A stretch of DNA of 36,123 nt from assembly GCA_027858615.1 (NCBI GenBank), contig JAQICJ010000296.1, forward strand, positions 1 through 36,123. The letters are read 5' to 3'. A model generated the notes under the pieces. It worked only from the letters and a program-made list of their open reading frames with translations. It made no database searches and was not told where the DNA came from. Shown here one piece after another: positions 28,074 to 36,123 of this stretch. The first letter of the stretch is position 1. The number at the start of each line of letters is the position of its first letter. This stretch comes from Deltaproteobacteria bacterium (GTDB taxonomy: Bacteria; Myxococcota_A; Polyangia; HGW-17). Made by a program: the position numbers and the translations under genes.

Positions 28074-28292
28074 TGGAAACTCCTTTCTTAGCTGTACCAA
28101 TTTAATACCATAATTACCTTTTAAAGCAAGAATACTTTTAATCAAAAATAAATTATTTTATAACTGCAGCCTGTTGATTTACGGTCAAGTAGGAGGATTG
28201 TCGGCTCAAGTTTTTCCAGGTTAAAGATGTAGGCTTCTCTTTTGAAGAGGGCTTGGCAGGACATTATGGAGGAAGATTGCCAAAGGAGTTGT

Positions 28293-29180
28293 TTACATGG
28301 GGATGGTGGGAATACAATAAATTGAGGTGTTTCTGGAAGGCGGTTCTTGTGAGTCTTTTACCTGCATGTTGATAAAGTAGCCGTTGATGGTGGTGCCGTC
28401 GGGCAGGGTAACACTTGATGCATCTGATACATCTTCAACTGTACCCGATAATTCACCATTTTCACTCAATTGGAGGGCGCCGGGAAATCCCCAGGAATTG
28501 ATGTAGTCTGAAAATCCTGCAGGAGGGTCGATTTCAGTCCATAGATGGGGTTTTAATCCTCCCCTCGCCTGCAAAGCTGCGTTATAGGATACATAAGGAA
28601 TCAATACCGGCAAAATGATAATCTTGACCATCATAAAGGTATAAGTGTTTTCTCCAAAGATTTCCAGAGGAGCAATCTCAATTGTAAATGTCAGTTCTTT
28701 ATCTGCATAGTAGGGTGGAGTTGTAGAATCAGTAACTCTGAAAACAAGATTGAGATCAGCAGGAAGATCAGTTGTTCCTATGATAGTGCCGTCAGCTGTC
28801 AGGGTCAGGCCCTGAGGTAATTGTCCGTTGATAATTTGCCAGCCGTAGGGTTTGGCTCCGCCTTCAGCTTCAAGTCTGGCTTGGTAAGAATGGCCGTTTT
28901 CACCGGAGGGCAATTCGGTGGTGGTGATTTGCAAAAGATTATTTTCATCGGTAACACATTTTCCTGCCTCACAAAGTTGAGATTCTGGACAAGATTGCTT
29001 TGTGAAGCCTGTGCCGGTGGAGTTGCATACTAAAATATCTCTTTGGTTATCTGGATCACAAAAGCTCGAATTGGCCAGACATTCTTTCTCCACAGCATTG
29101 AAATCGCAACTTGGAATTAAGAGCAGACAGGATAAACTAAAAAGGAAAGAAAAAATAAAAATTTTATAATGATTGAGCAT
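28293..29180 (-). CDS. Predicted lipoprotein with He_PIG-like putative Ig domains
   Basis: Lipobox LLLIPSC; ITTTELPSGENGHSYQARLEAEGGAKPYGWQIINGQLPQGLTLTADGTIIGTT and second copy YNAALQARGGLKPHLWTEI. Confidence 0.82.
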   Translation of the reverse strand: MLNHYKIFIFSFLFSLSCLLLIPSCDFNAVEKECLANSSFCDPDNQRDILVCNSTGTGFTKQSCPESQLCEAGKCVTDENNLLQITTTELPSGENGHSYQARLEAEGGAKPYGWQIINGQLPQGLTLTADGTIIGTTDLPADLNLVFRVTDSTTPPYYADKELTFTIEIAPLEIFGENTYTFMMVKIIILPVLIPYVSYNAALQARGGLKPHLWTEIDPPAGFSDYINSWGFPGALQLSENGELSGTVEDVSDASSVTLPDGTTINGYFINMQVKDSQEPPSRNTSIYCIPTIPM

Positions 29181-29238
29181 AGGTTTTAGTTCCAATAGCA
29201 GGTTAAATTTCCTACTCGAATTGTGTTCAGTCTAGTAA

Positions 29239-31572
29239 TTATGAAGTCTTCTGTTTTTTTGAGGATGAAATCCGCTTCCTTGTATAGAATAATATAATCA
29301 ATAACAATAATATAACAGCTGTTGAAGATGTTCCAGTAATAAAAAGACATTGGCATCCGCAACCCAGAGCACTGGTTTTTTTGGCGATTTTAGCCGGAGG
29401 ATAGACTTTTAAAGATTTTCTGGAGCAGGCGCCAAAGCGATCACAAATGGAAAAATGAATTTCCTCACCTGTGGAGGGCAAGTTGGCATCCACTTTTACG
29501 AAATATTTTCTGATCTGATTATTTTCAACTTCCCAGAGGGGAGAAAAGAGGGAATCCTTATCGGGATCTTTGCTGGGGCGAGCATCAATTGTAACAGGGG
29601 TTATGACTTTTTGCCCTGGTTGCAACTTTTCCCCGTTGACAGTGAAAATAATTTGGGGAGGATGGTTATTGCTGGCTTTTTTTATGGAAAACTTTTCTAC
29701 TTCCGGTGTTTTGTAAGGGGTGTTGTCGCTTCCTGTTTTCAAAATAAATCTGTAGTTTTTTGCCTTAAAACGTTCAATAACTTGAGTTCTAATGAATTCA
29801 AGCCCGGTTTTGGCAGGTCCTTCTATTTTGTAGCCATTTTCTGAATAAGGGAGGCAACGGTTCAAAGTCAACTCAACTCCTGCAGGGAGGGAATGGTACA
29901 AAGAAAACTTGTTTTCATCTTCTTTGGATTGCTCCAGCCACAAATTGCCTGTGGCTATGGAGTAATTTTTTTTGGCAAAGGGTTTGAGATCAATACTGCC
30001 GTCGGGATTGGCTCTGATGAGCCGATAACCCCAGTAGCCGTTATCCTTGCGTGAAGAAGCAGCTGTGGTAATTTTGACGAAACTCAAATCTTTTTCAAGT
30101 TTAATGTCTCTGATTTTATCGCCTTGTTTATATATATTCTGATGATCTTTGTGGATATGCCCCGAAAAAAAATAACCTCCGTATTCAGCCAGAAGTTTCA
30201 GCAATTTTATTGCCGAGTTATCGGTAGTAGTTTCGATTTTTCTGTTGTCTTTGGGATTTGAGTCCCAGTCGTCATCGAAATTCCATTCTTCAAAGTGGCC
30301 GATGCCGATTGGACTGGTGGGAAAAGGTTCATTTTTATGATAGGGAGTTTTGTCCAAATTTCCCCTTGGATCGTGGTGGGAAAAGATAAGAGGAGTTAAC
30401 TTGTTATTGCTGGCAAACTTGAGTTCATTTTCAATCCACTTCAAAGATTTTTCTGACAGATAACCTCCATAGTTATCAACTGCAGGAGCACCCAGATGAT
30501 AGTCAAAAAGTTTGATATATATGGAAAAACTGTGTCTTCTTTCAGGAGTTCCTCCATATGAGTTGATGAAAATAAGATGGAATTTCCCTATGGATTGAGA
30601 ATACTCAAGGGGCCCGAGGATCTTCTTCCAGAATACAAGTCCGTCACTGTCAAGGTTGTTAAAGATTATGTTTTTCAAATCGGAATACATGCAGGTGAGA
30701 AAATTCCAGATTTTTATCCAGTCATTTTTGTTTTTGGGAAAAAGTTTACGGCATTTTAAAAAGCCGAAGGAGATTTTACTGAAGGAGGGTAGATTGATAT
30801 TGTATTTGGCATAGCCGTCATGATTGCCGGGAATCATGAAAGTACTGAATCCGCTGCGACTAAAAAGATCAAAAGCTTCCTGGTATTCTTCTGCAAAATC
30901 AAGTCCGAAGAGAAGGTCCCCGAGATGAACTGTGAAATCCGGATTCAACAGTCGGATCTCAGCGAGCCCTTGATAAGCGATAGAGAGGTTTTCTTTGTCC
31001 TGATCATGGTGGGGAAAAGATGCAGGGGCTTTTAATCCATTTTGCAGTTTCCAGGAAGGATCGCGAAGCTGGTGATCAGAAAAGAGCAGAATTGAAAAAC
31101 TCTGTTCATGAGGATTAAAGTGCCCTAGATTGCGTACGGCATTGGGTTCACGGGTTTCTATGTTTTTATTTGTTTTGGAGAACAAAGTTATTTTGAGGTG
31201 ATAAGTTCCCCGGGGAAGATTCTGGGGAGTAAAAGCAACAGTCCTGTAAAGAACTTGTTGTGGCTTCAGTTTGTATGCTTTGCTGGAAAATTTTTTGATT
31301 ATGTAATCATCAAGACATTCATTGGCGGGAATCAGGGTGATCTGGGTCGGTTTTTTTGCTGTCCAGATGGCAAAACGTTTGCCGGATGTAACTACGGCAG
31401 GGTGCCCAAGGGTGGGAGAAAGCAAATTTTCCAAGCGGGAAACCACTTGGGCTTTTTGTTTGGCATAAGGTTGATACAGAAAGGATGGATCCGGCAAATC
31501 TCCGGGAAGTGAGGGCTTTTGTCCCATTTGAACAGGAGTATTGAGTAATAGGATTATGAGAATTAACAGCAT
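29239..31572 (-). CDS. Secreted metallophosphoesterase with C-terminal MYXO-CTERM-like anchor
   Basis: FSDHQLRD, HLGDLLFGLDF, PGNHDGY, FSHHD, FSGHIHKD; N-terminal signal; C-terminus LGCGCQCLFITGTSSTAVILLLLIILFYTRKR. Confidence 0.88.
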   Translation of the reverse strand: MLLILIILLLNTPVQMGQKPSLPGDLPDPSFLYQPYAKQKAQVVSRLENLLSPTLGHPAVVTSGKRFAIWTAKKPTQITLIPANECLDDYIIKKFSSKAYKLKPQQVLYRTVAFTPQNLPRGTYHLKITLFSKTNKNIETREPNAVRNLGHFNPHEQSFSILLFSDHQLRDPSWKLQNGLKAPASFPHHDQDKENLSIAYQGLAEIRLLNPDFTVHLGDLLFGLDFAEEYQEAFDLFSRSGFSTFMIPGNHDGYAKYNINLPSFSKISFGFLKCRKLFPKNKNDWIKIWNFLTCMYSDLKNIIFNNLDSDGLVFWKKILGPLEYSQSIGKFHLIFINSYGGTPERRHSFSIYIKLFDYHLGAPAVDNYGGYLSEKSLKWIENELKFASNNKLTPLIFSHHDPRGNLDKTPYHKNEPFPTSPIGIGHFEEWNFDDDWDSNPKDNRKIETTTDNSAIKLLKLLAEYGGYFFSGHIHKDHQNIYKQGDKIRDIKLEKDLSFVKITTAASSRKDNGYWGYRLIRANPDGSIDLKPFAKKNYSIATGNLWLEQSKEDENKFSLYHSLPAGVELTLNRCLPYSENGYKIEGPAKTGLEFIRTQVIERFKAKNYRFILKTGSDNTPYKTPEVEKFSIKKASNNHPPQIIFTVNGEKLQPGQKVITPVTIDARPSKDPDKDSLFSPLWEVENNQIRKYFVKVDANLPSTGEEIHFSICDRFGACSRKSLKVYPPAKIAKKTSALGCGCQCLFITGTSSTAVILLLLIILFYTRKRISSSKKQKTS

Positions 31573-31788
31573 AATTAAACCAATGGATAGAAATAGGATT
31601 TGGATAAATCCCGGATTAATTTGAAAGTCCTGATTCCGGATCTGTTTTGTCTGGGTCTATAAATAGCCTGAATTTAATCCTAATACAAGATTGAACCGGG
31701 AACTATTTGACAGTTATTTTAGAGGGGTTGAATTTTAGAGGGAAGCAAAAAGATTGAACGGAAACTAAATGTTAAAAGAATAGAGCAA

Positions 31789-32433
31789 TCAATCATCTTC
31801 GAGATTATTGCCATTGTTGTCTTTATCCGGATGTTTTTCATTTTCTTCGTAGTTTTTGTCAGATTGCTTGCCATGGATATGGTTGTATTCCTGTTGAGCC
31901 TTGTCAATCAGGTCTTCAAAGGGTTCTTCTTCAAACTCATAGTCTTCATCTGGAATGTACTCATCATCTTCAAGATCCAGAGTGTTTTCCGGGAAGGCAA
32001 TGATGGGAGTTTCCTTATTGTCATAATTGACATAAAGTCTGGTTTTATTTTGAGTTTGCAGTTCATTTTTGCCTAGATTTATCATGCGCTTGGGCAAGTC
32101 TTCAAGTTCTCTGAGCAGAGCATCTTTTGCTTCATCTTTAAGCAGCAGGGTATTGGAGTCTTTGAATAGACTCAAGATGGCAGCATCCTCCGGACTGAGA
32201 TTTTCCTTGAGCCAATGCCAGCCAATGGGTGTTTGGGTTGAAACATCGTCCCATTTCAGCCAGTTTCCCTCCTGGTTGGAATTAGGATCTTTGGCTTTGA
32301 AAGTGCCGTCGTCATCTACTTCTGTAACAATATAAGGGTTTCCAATTATATAATTGTGACCGTTGCTGTTTTTAACCGGATAAATAATGCTTCCTGTTTT
32401 CAAAGGAATATTAGTCATATATATGATCTCCAA
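31789..32433 (-). CDS. Hypothetical protein with acidic low-complexity C-terminus
   Basis: 214-aa ORF; N-terminal KTGSIIYPVKNSNGHNYIIGNPYIVTEVDDDGTFKAKD, C-terminal Asp/Glu/Asn-rich. No family recognised. Confidence 0.6.
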   Translation of the reverse strand: MEIIYMTNIPLKTGSIIYPVKNSNGHNYIIGNPYIVTEVDDDGTFKAKDPNSNQEGNWLKWDDVSTQTPIGWHWLKENLSPEDAAILSLFKDSNTLLLKDEAKDALLRELEDLPKRMINLGKNELQTQNKTRLYVNYDNKETPIIAFPENTLDLEDDEYIPDEDYEFEEEPFEDLIDKAQQEYNHIHGKQSDKNYEENEKHPDKDNNGNNLEDD

Positions 32434-32880
32434 AATGGAATAAATTGGTTTTTGAACTGTCGGAATTGAATCAGTTCAGTCTGTTATTATCATTGCAGAG
32501 CTTGAAAGCCAAAAATCAGTTTTATTGGAATTCCTGCAGTGAGAGGGAACTCACCAGATTTATATAAACTGGAGTTCAATAAATTTATGATTTTTGCCTT
32601 AGTTTTTGTTAGGATATAACTGTTTTTCAGCAATAATCCTGCAAAATAACTGTTCTGATCTTGGCAGATAGAAAGTATTTAACATAAAAACAAAATAAGT
32701 AAAACAAAGGGCAGTTAAAATATATCAATTTTGTTCTTTTGACTAGTAACTATTTGAGAACAACTTGAGAACAGCGCAACGAAACTGGGTTATAAACTCT
32801 GCGGATCTGTTTATGAATTTTAAGAGAGGGGAAAATTAAAACGGGGAGGGACTAAAAATTTACTTATCTTGAGACAGGAA

Positions 32881-34359
32881 TTAAATTTTGTTTTTGGCAA
32901 GGTACTCGAGAGTGCCTGCCAGAAGATCCCAGAATTTTTCTACTGCTTTAATACTGACTTTTTCATCAGGGGAGTGAGCTCCATGAATTTCAGGACCAAA
33001 AGATATCATTTTAATTCCAGGATATTTTTCGCCGATAACACCGGTTTCCAGACCTGCATGAATTGCTTTGATTTCTGGATCCTTGTTGAAGATTTCCTTG
33101 AAAACAGTTGAAACAGCTTCAAGCAAAGGTGAATCCATGTCTGGTTGCCAGCCGGGGTAGCCTTCACTGAGTTCGACTCTGGCTCCGCAGCGTTTTCCTA
33201 TAATTTCACTGGTTTCTTGAATCTCTTTGATGACAGGTTGGACAGAGGAGCGGGAACTGACAGTAATTTGAATGTCTTTTTCACTGGTTTCAACAATGGC
33301 TATGGTTGTACTCGATTCTACCAGATCAGGAAGATCCTGGCTCATGGTAAGAACTCCGGTGGGCAGAGTCAGAACCAGATCGATCAAATTGACAGAAAGT
33401 TTCCGGCTCCAGACTTGGGCGGGAAGACTTGTTTCCTTGAGTTCAAGAGCCATATTCACATCTCTTTTGCCATATTCAAGTTTTATAGTATCGAAAGTAT
33501 CCTGCAGCATGGTTTTGACTTCATTCAACTTGTCGGATGGTACGGCTATTGTAGATACAGATTCCCGGGGAATGGCATTGTGAGCAGTTCCGCCATTGAA
33601 ATTGGAAATATGGAAGGTGAAATCTTTTTTTGCTATTTTTTTGAGCAGACGGGAAAGAATTCTGAGAGCATTGGCTCTATTTTCATGGACATTCAGCCCT
33701 GAATGACCTCCGCGCAGTCCTTTGACTCTGACATCAAGACCTTTGCAATTTGAGGGGCATTCAGTTTTTTCCAGATCAAAGTAAAATTCTGATTCAGCAC
33801 CTCCGGCACAGCCGACATAAACTGCTCCATCTTCTTCGGAGTCGAGATTCAGCATTAAGCGTCCTTCAACAAAATCAGATTCAAGATTGAAGGCTCCGGT
33901 CATTCCGGTTTCTTCGTCAACTGTAGCCAGAATTTCAATGGGGCCGTGGACTAAATCTTCATCAAGAAGAGCGAGTCCAGCTGCCAGACCAATACCATTG
34001 TCAGCACCCAAGGTTGTGCCTTTGGCAGTAATCCATTCTTCACCTTCGGATGTTTCTCGCATAAGCTCGATTGAATCTGTTTTGAAACAGTGTTTGGTGT
34101 CATTATTTTTTTCGCAGACCATATCCATATGTCCCTGAATAACAACTGTTGGAGCATCTTCATGTCCTTTTGATGCAGGAATTTTCATCAGGATGTTTCC
34201 AATTTTATCTTTTTTGGTTTCGATTCCATTCTTTTGGCCGAGTTTCATCAACCAACTGATAATTTTTTCTTCATTTTTGGAACATCGTGGGATTTTAGAC
34301 ATTTCAGCAAAGTATTTCCACATACTTTGGGGTTTAAGTCCTTCAATTGCTTTAGTCAT
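32881..34359 (-). CDS. pepD: Aminoacyl-histidine (Xaa-His) dipeptidase
   Basis: PTVVIQGHMDMVCEKN, TTLGADNGIGLA, VDEETGMTGA, GLRGGHSG, GLETGVIGEKYPGIKMISFGPEIHGAHSPDE. Confidence 0.95.
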   Translation of the reverse strand: MTKAIEGLKPQSMWKYFAEMSKIPRCSKNEEKIISWLMKLGQKNGIETKKDKIGNILMKIPASKGHEDAPTVVIQGHMDMVCEKNNDTKHCFKTDSIELMRETSEGEEWITAKGTTLGADNGIGLAAGLALLDEDLVHGPIEILATVDEETGMTGAFNLESDFVEGRLMLNLDSEEDGAVYVGCAGGAESEFYFDLEKTECPSNCKGLDVRVKGLRGGHSGLNVHENRANALRILSRLLKKIAKKDFTFHISNFNGGTAHNAIPRESVSTIAVPSDKLNEVKTMLQDTFDTIKLEYGKRDVNMALELKETSLPAQVWSRKLSVNLIDLVLTLPTGVLTMSQDLPDLVESSTTIAIVETSEKDIQITVSSRSSVQPVIKEIQETSEIIGKRCGARVELSEGYPGWQPDMDSPLLEAVSTVFKEIFNKDPEIKAIHAGLETGVIGEKYPGIKMISFGPEIHGAHSPDEKVSIKAVEKFWDLLAGTLEYLAKNKI

Positions 34360-34373
34360 GATACCTCCATAAA

Positions 34374-35897
34374 TTATTCTGAGTTGTTCATAGGGTTAGG
34401 GGTGAAGATTTCACTGGATTTCAAGGGATTGTTCTCCAGATCATATCCACCAAATACTACAGTATATGTTCCTGAAATATTAAAAGCTTTTGCCTTTTTG
34501 CGGGGATTATTCAAATTTGTTTCGTAGAGCTTTTGCAGACTGATATTGTTATCAGATTCAACGATGGAAACCATTTCAGCTGTTTCCACCAGGTCGTTGT
34601 TGTTTTCGCCTCCCCAGAAGAGAAGATATTTGCCCTGCTGGGTGATTTTGCCGTTTTTGCGAGGCAACAGATCAATGTTCTCATATTGCTGCAAACTTCC
34701 ATTTTGTTCTTTATAATAATACAGATCGCTCAACACAGTGCCATCAGAACTTTCACCGCCGAAAAAAATGACAGTGTTGTTTTTTGTTTTTATTGCCTGG
34801 GGATTGTTGATAACCGGAAAAGAAGGGAGAGTATTCCATAAAGAGTTGAAATAAAGACCATCACTTTCTGAATTGATAGCTATTTCCATGGTTTCTGCCG
34901 GACCATTTCCACCAGCAATAATGATTCCCGGATTTTCATCACCAGAACTGAAGACTGCTGCTACAAAACCGGGACGCCAGTTAGACCAATCGAATGATTT
35001 GGTTTTGATGGTAATTGTTGAATAGGTCGGATTGGAATATATCTGGAAAAGGTAAATACCTTCATTTGGTCCTTCAGGTGTTTCTCCCCCAATCAGGAGG
35101 AAAACGTCGAGCAATTCCAAGCCTTCATATTCGTTATAAATTTCATTGAAAGGACCGAGGCGGAGAACTTGAGCGTGAGTAAGGGGAGGAGGTGCATCTT
35201 CGGGCAGGGTCAATTTGGTGGACCCACAGGTAGAACAACTGGTTGAATAATAGTAGAGATCATCCGTGATGATGCCATCGGTTGTAGTACCGCCGAAAAG
35301 AAGAATGGTTGAACTGGACAGGGCCATGACTGCAGGATAAGCTACAGGAGCAGTAAGATAATTCAAACGATAATTGGCATGAAAAAAGGGGTCGTAAAAC
35401 CAGACTTCATTGACTGGAGTGCCATCTCGCATGCCTCCGAAAAAAATCTCTCCTGTTGTTTCTGTCAGAAAACCCTCGGAGGTATTAAACAGGGTTGCAT
35501 GAGAAACTCCGCTGTCCGGCAGAGAATTTTCTTCATTCAACAGATTGAATTTGTCAACTTCTCCAAAATAAATACTCAAGGGATCGGGATAATCAACTGC
35601 CGCAAATGAATTTGAAGAACCATAGGCAATTAGATTATCACTATCGTCATAACCCCTGACTTTTATTTTGCTTACGTCCCCTAAGTTGACCTCAAAAGTA
35701 GATTTTAGTTTGAATTCATCACTGACATCATATTCTTTTACATTATCATTGATGGTAATTGTAAGTCTTGAAATCTGCTGTAAAAACTGGGGATCATCCT
35801 GGGTTTTCAGGTTGAAACTGAGAGAATATTCTTCCTGACAGGAAGTAAATGCCCATAAAACAGCCAAAAATAATGTAACCAGCCTAAAATTTTTCAT
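34374..35897 (-). CDS. Predicted Kelch/galactose-oxidase-like lipoprotein
   Basis: Lipobox FLAVLWAFTSC; repeated ILLFGGTTTDGIITDDLYYY, VIFFGGESSDGTVLSDLYYY, YLLFWGGENNND, TVVFGGYD. Confidence 0.85.
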   Translation of the reverse strand: MKNFRLVTLFLAVLWAFTSCQEEYSLSFNLKTQDDPQFLQQISRLTITINDNVKEYDVSDEFKLKSTFEVNLGDVSKIKVRGYDDSDNLIAYGSSNSFAAVDYPDPLSIYFGEVDKFNLLNEENSLPDSGVSHATLFNTSEGFLTETTGEIFFGGMRDGTPVNEVWFYDPFFHANYRLNYLTAPVAYPAVMALSSSTILLFGGTTTDGIITDDLYYYSTSCSTCGSTKLTLPEDAPPPLTHAQVLRLGPFNEIYNEYEGLELLDVFLLIGGETPEGPNEGIYLFQIYSNPTYSTITIKTKSFDWSNWRPGFVAAVFSSGDENPGIIIAGGNGPAETMEIAINSESDGLYFNSLWNTLPSFPVINNPQAIKTKNNTVIFFGGESSDGTVLSDLYYYKEQNGSLQQYENIDLLPRKNGKITQQGKYLLFWGGENNNDLVETAEMVSIVESDNNISLQKLYETNLNNPRKKAKAFNISGTYTVVFGGYDLENNPLKSSEIFTPNPMNNSE

Positions 35898-36123
35898 CTT
35901 TTAATCTTCTCCTTAAACCTATTTACTTTTTATATGGTTCTCAATATAAATCAAGTAATAATTATTCCCGATCCGGGTTAGGGATTTAACTCTTTCTCCC
36001 CCACACTCCATTTTTCCCCACACTTCATTTTTTTCCACTTTTTTCCATAAAATCATTGCCAAAACTGCCGATTTTCAGCCCCCAAAATACACTTGTCCCT
36101 TTAATTATTCCACCCTCAAAATT

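Noticed and set aside
32434-32880. Possible ncRNA in the AT-rich gap between the acidic hypothetical protein and pepD
   Set aside because: Only a 5-bp stem (GTGAG/CTCAC) and weak resemblance to repeat ends (gactagtaactatttgagaac); not supportable from sequence alone.
33145-33702. 185-aa plus-strand ORF antisense to pepD
   Set aside because: pepD motifs are strong on the minus strand; shadow ORF.

Overview
The 36 kb window is AT-rich and gene-dense, with no rRNA, tRNA, CRISPR array, transposase or prophage that I could see. Housekeeping genes recognised: rsmH with an FtsL-like gene (dcw cluster fragment) and a partial FtsI-like ORF, lepB, an acyl-CoA synthetase, pyrC, ubiE/menG, def, tamB, rsmE, pepD, and a rubrerythrin-like gene. 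They are interspersed with many secreted proteins, mostly predicted lipoproteins: IgGFc-binding-like, IPT/TIG, two Kelch-like, a Cys-rich repeat protein and an He_PIG-like protein. A metallophosphoesterase ends in a MYXO-CTERM-like Cys-TM-Arg tail. This repertoire suggests a myxobacteria-like (Myxococcota/Bradymonadia-type) bacterium, which is inference. The strongest unexplained structure is a family of short (about 165 bp) non-coding repeats with terminal inverted repeats (AGTTCCCATCCCA...TGGGATGGGAACT). I find six recognisable copies or fragments: 252-454, 8688-8851, 8851-8925, 14868-14923, 15763-15835 and 23531-23655. The element has an internal hairpin whose outer stem stays pairable through G-T changes. 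Three copies contribute the stop codon of the neighbouring gene, and one lies inside the division operon. Other items worth checking are a 9-bp hairpin that would bury the Shine-Dalgarno of the Nudix gene, a radical SAM/GT4/RsmE operon, an orphan hydrogenase-maturation-type protease, a three-gene soluble signalling cassette, and phased TGGRR repeats at the right edge. I cannot demonstrate a complete novel system; all family assignments come from motif recognition without database searches.
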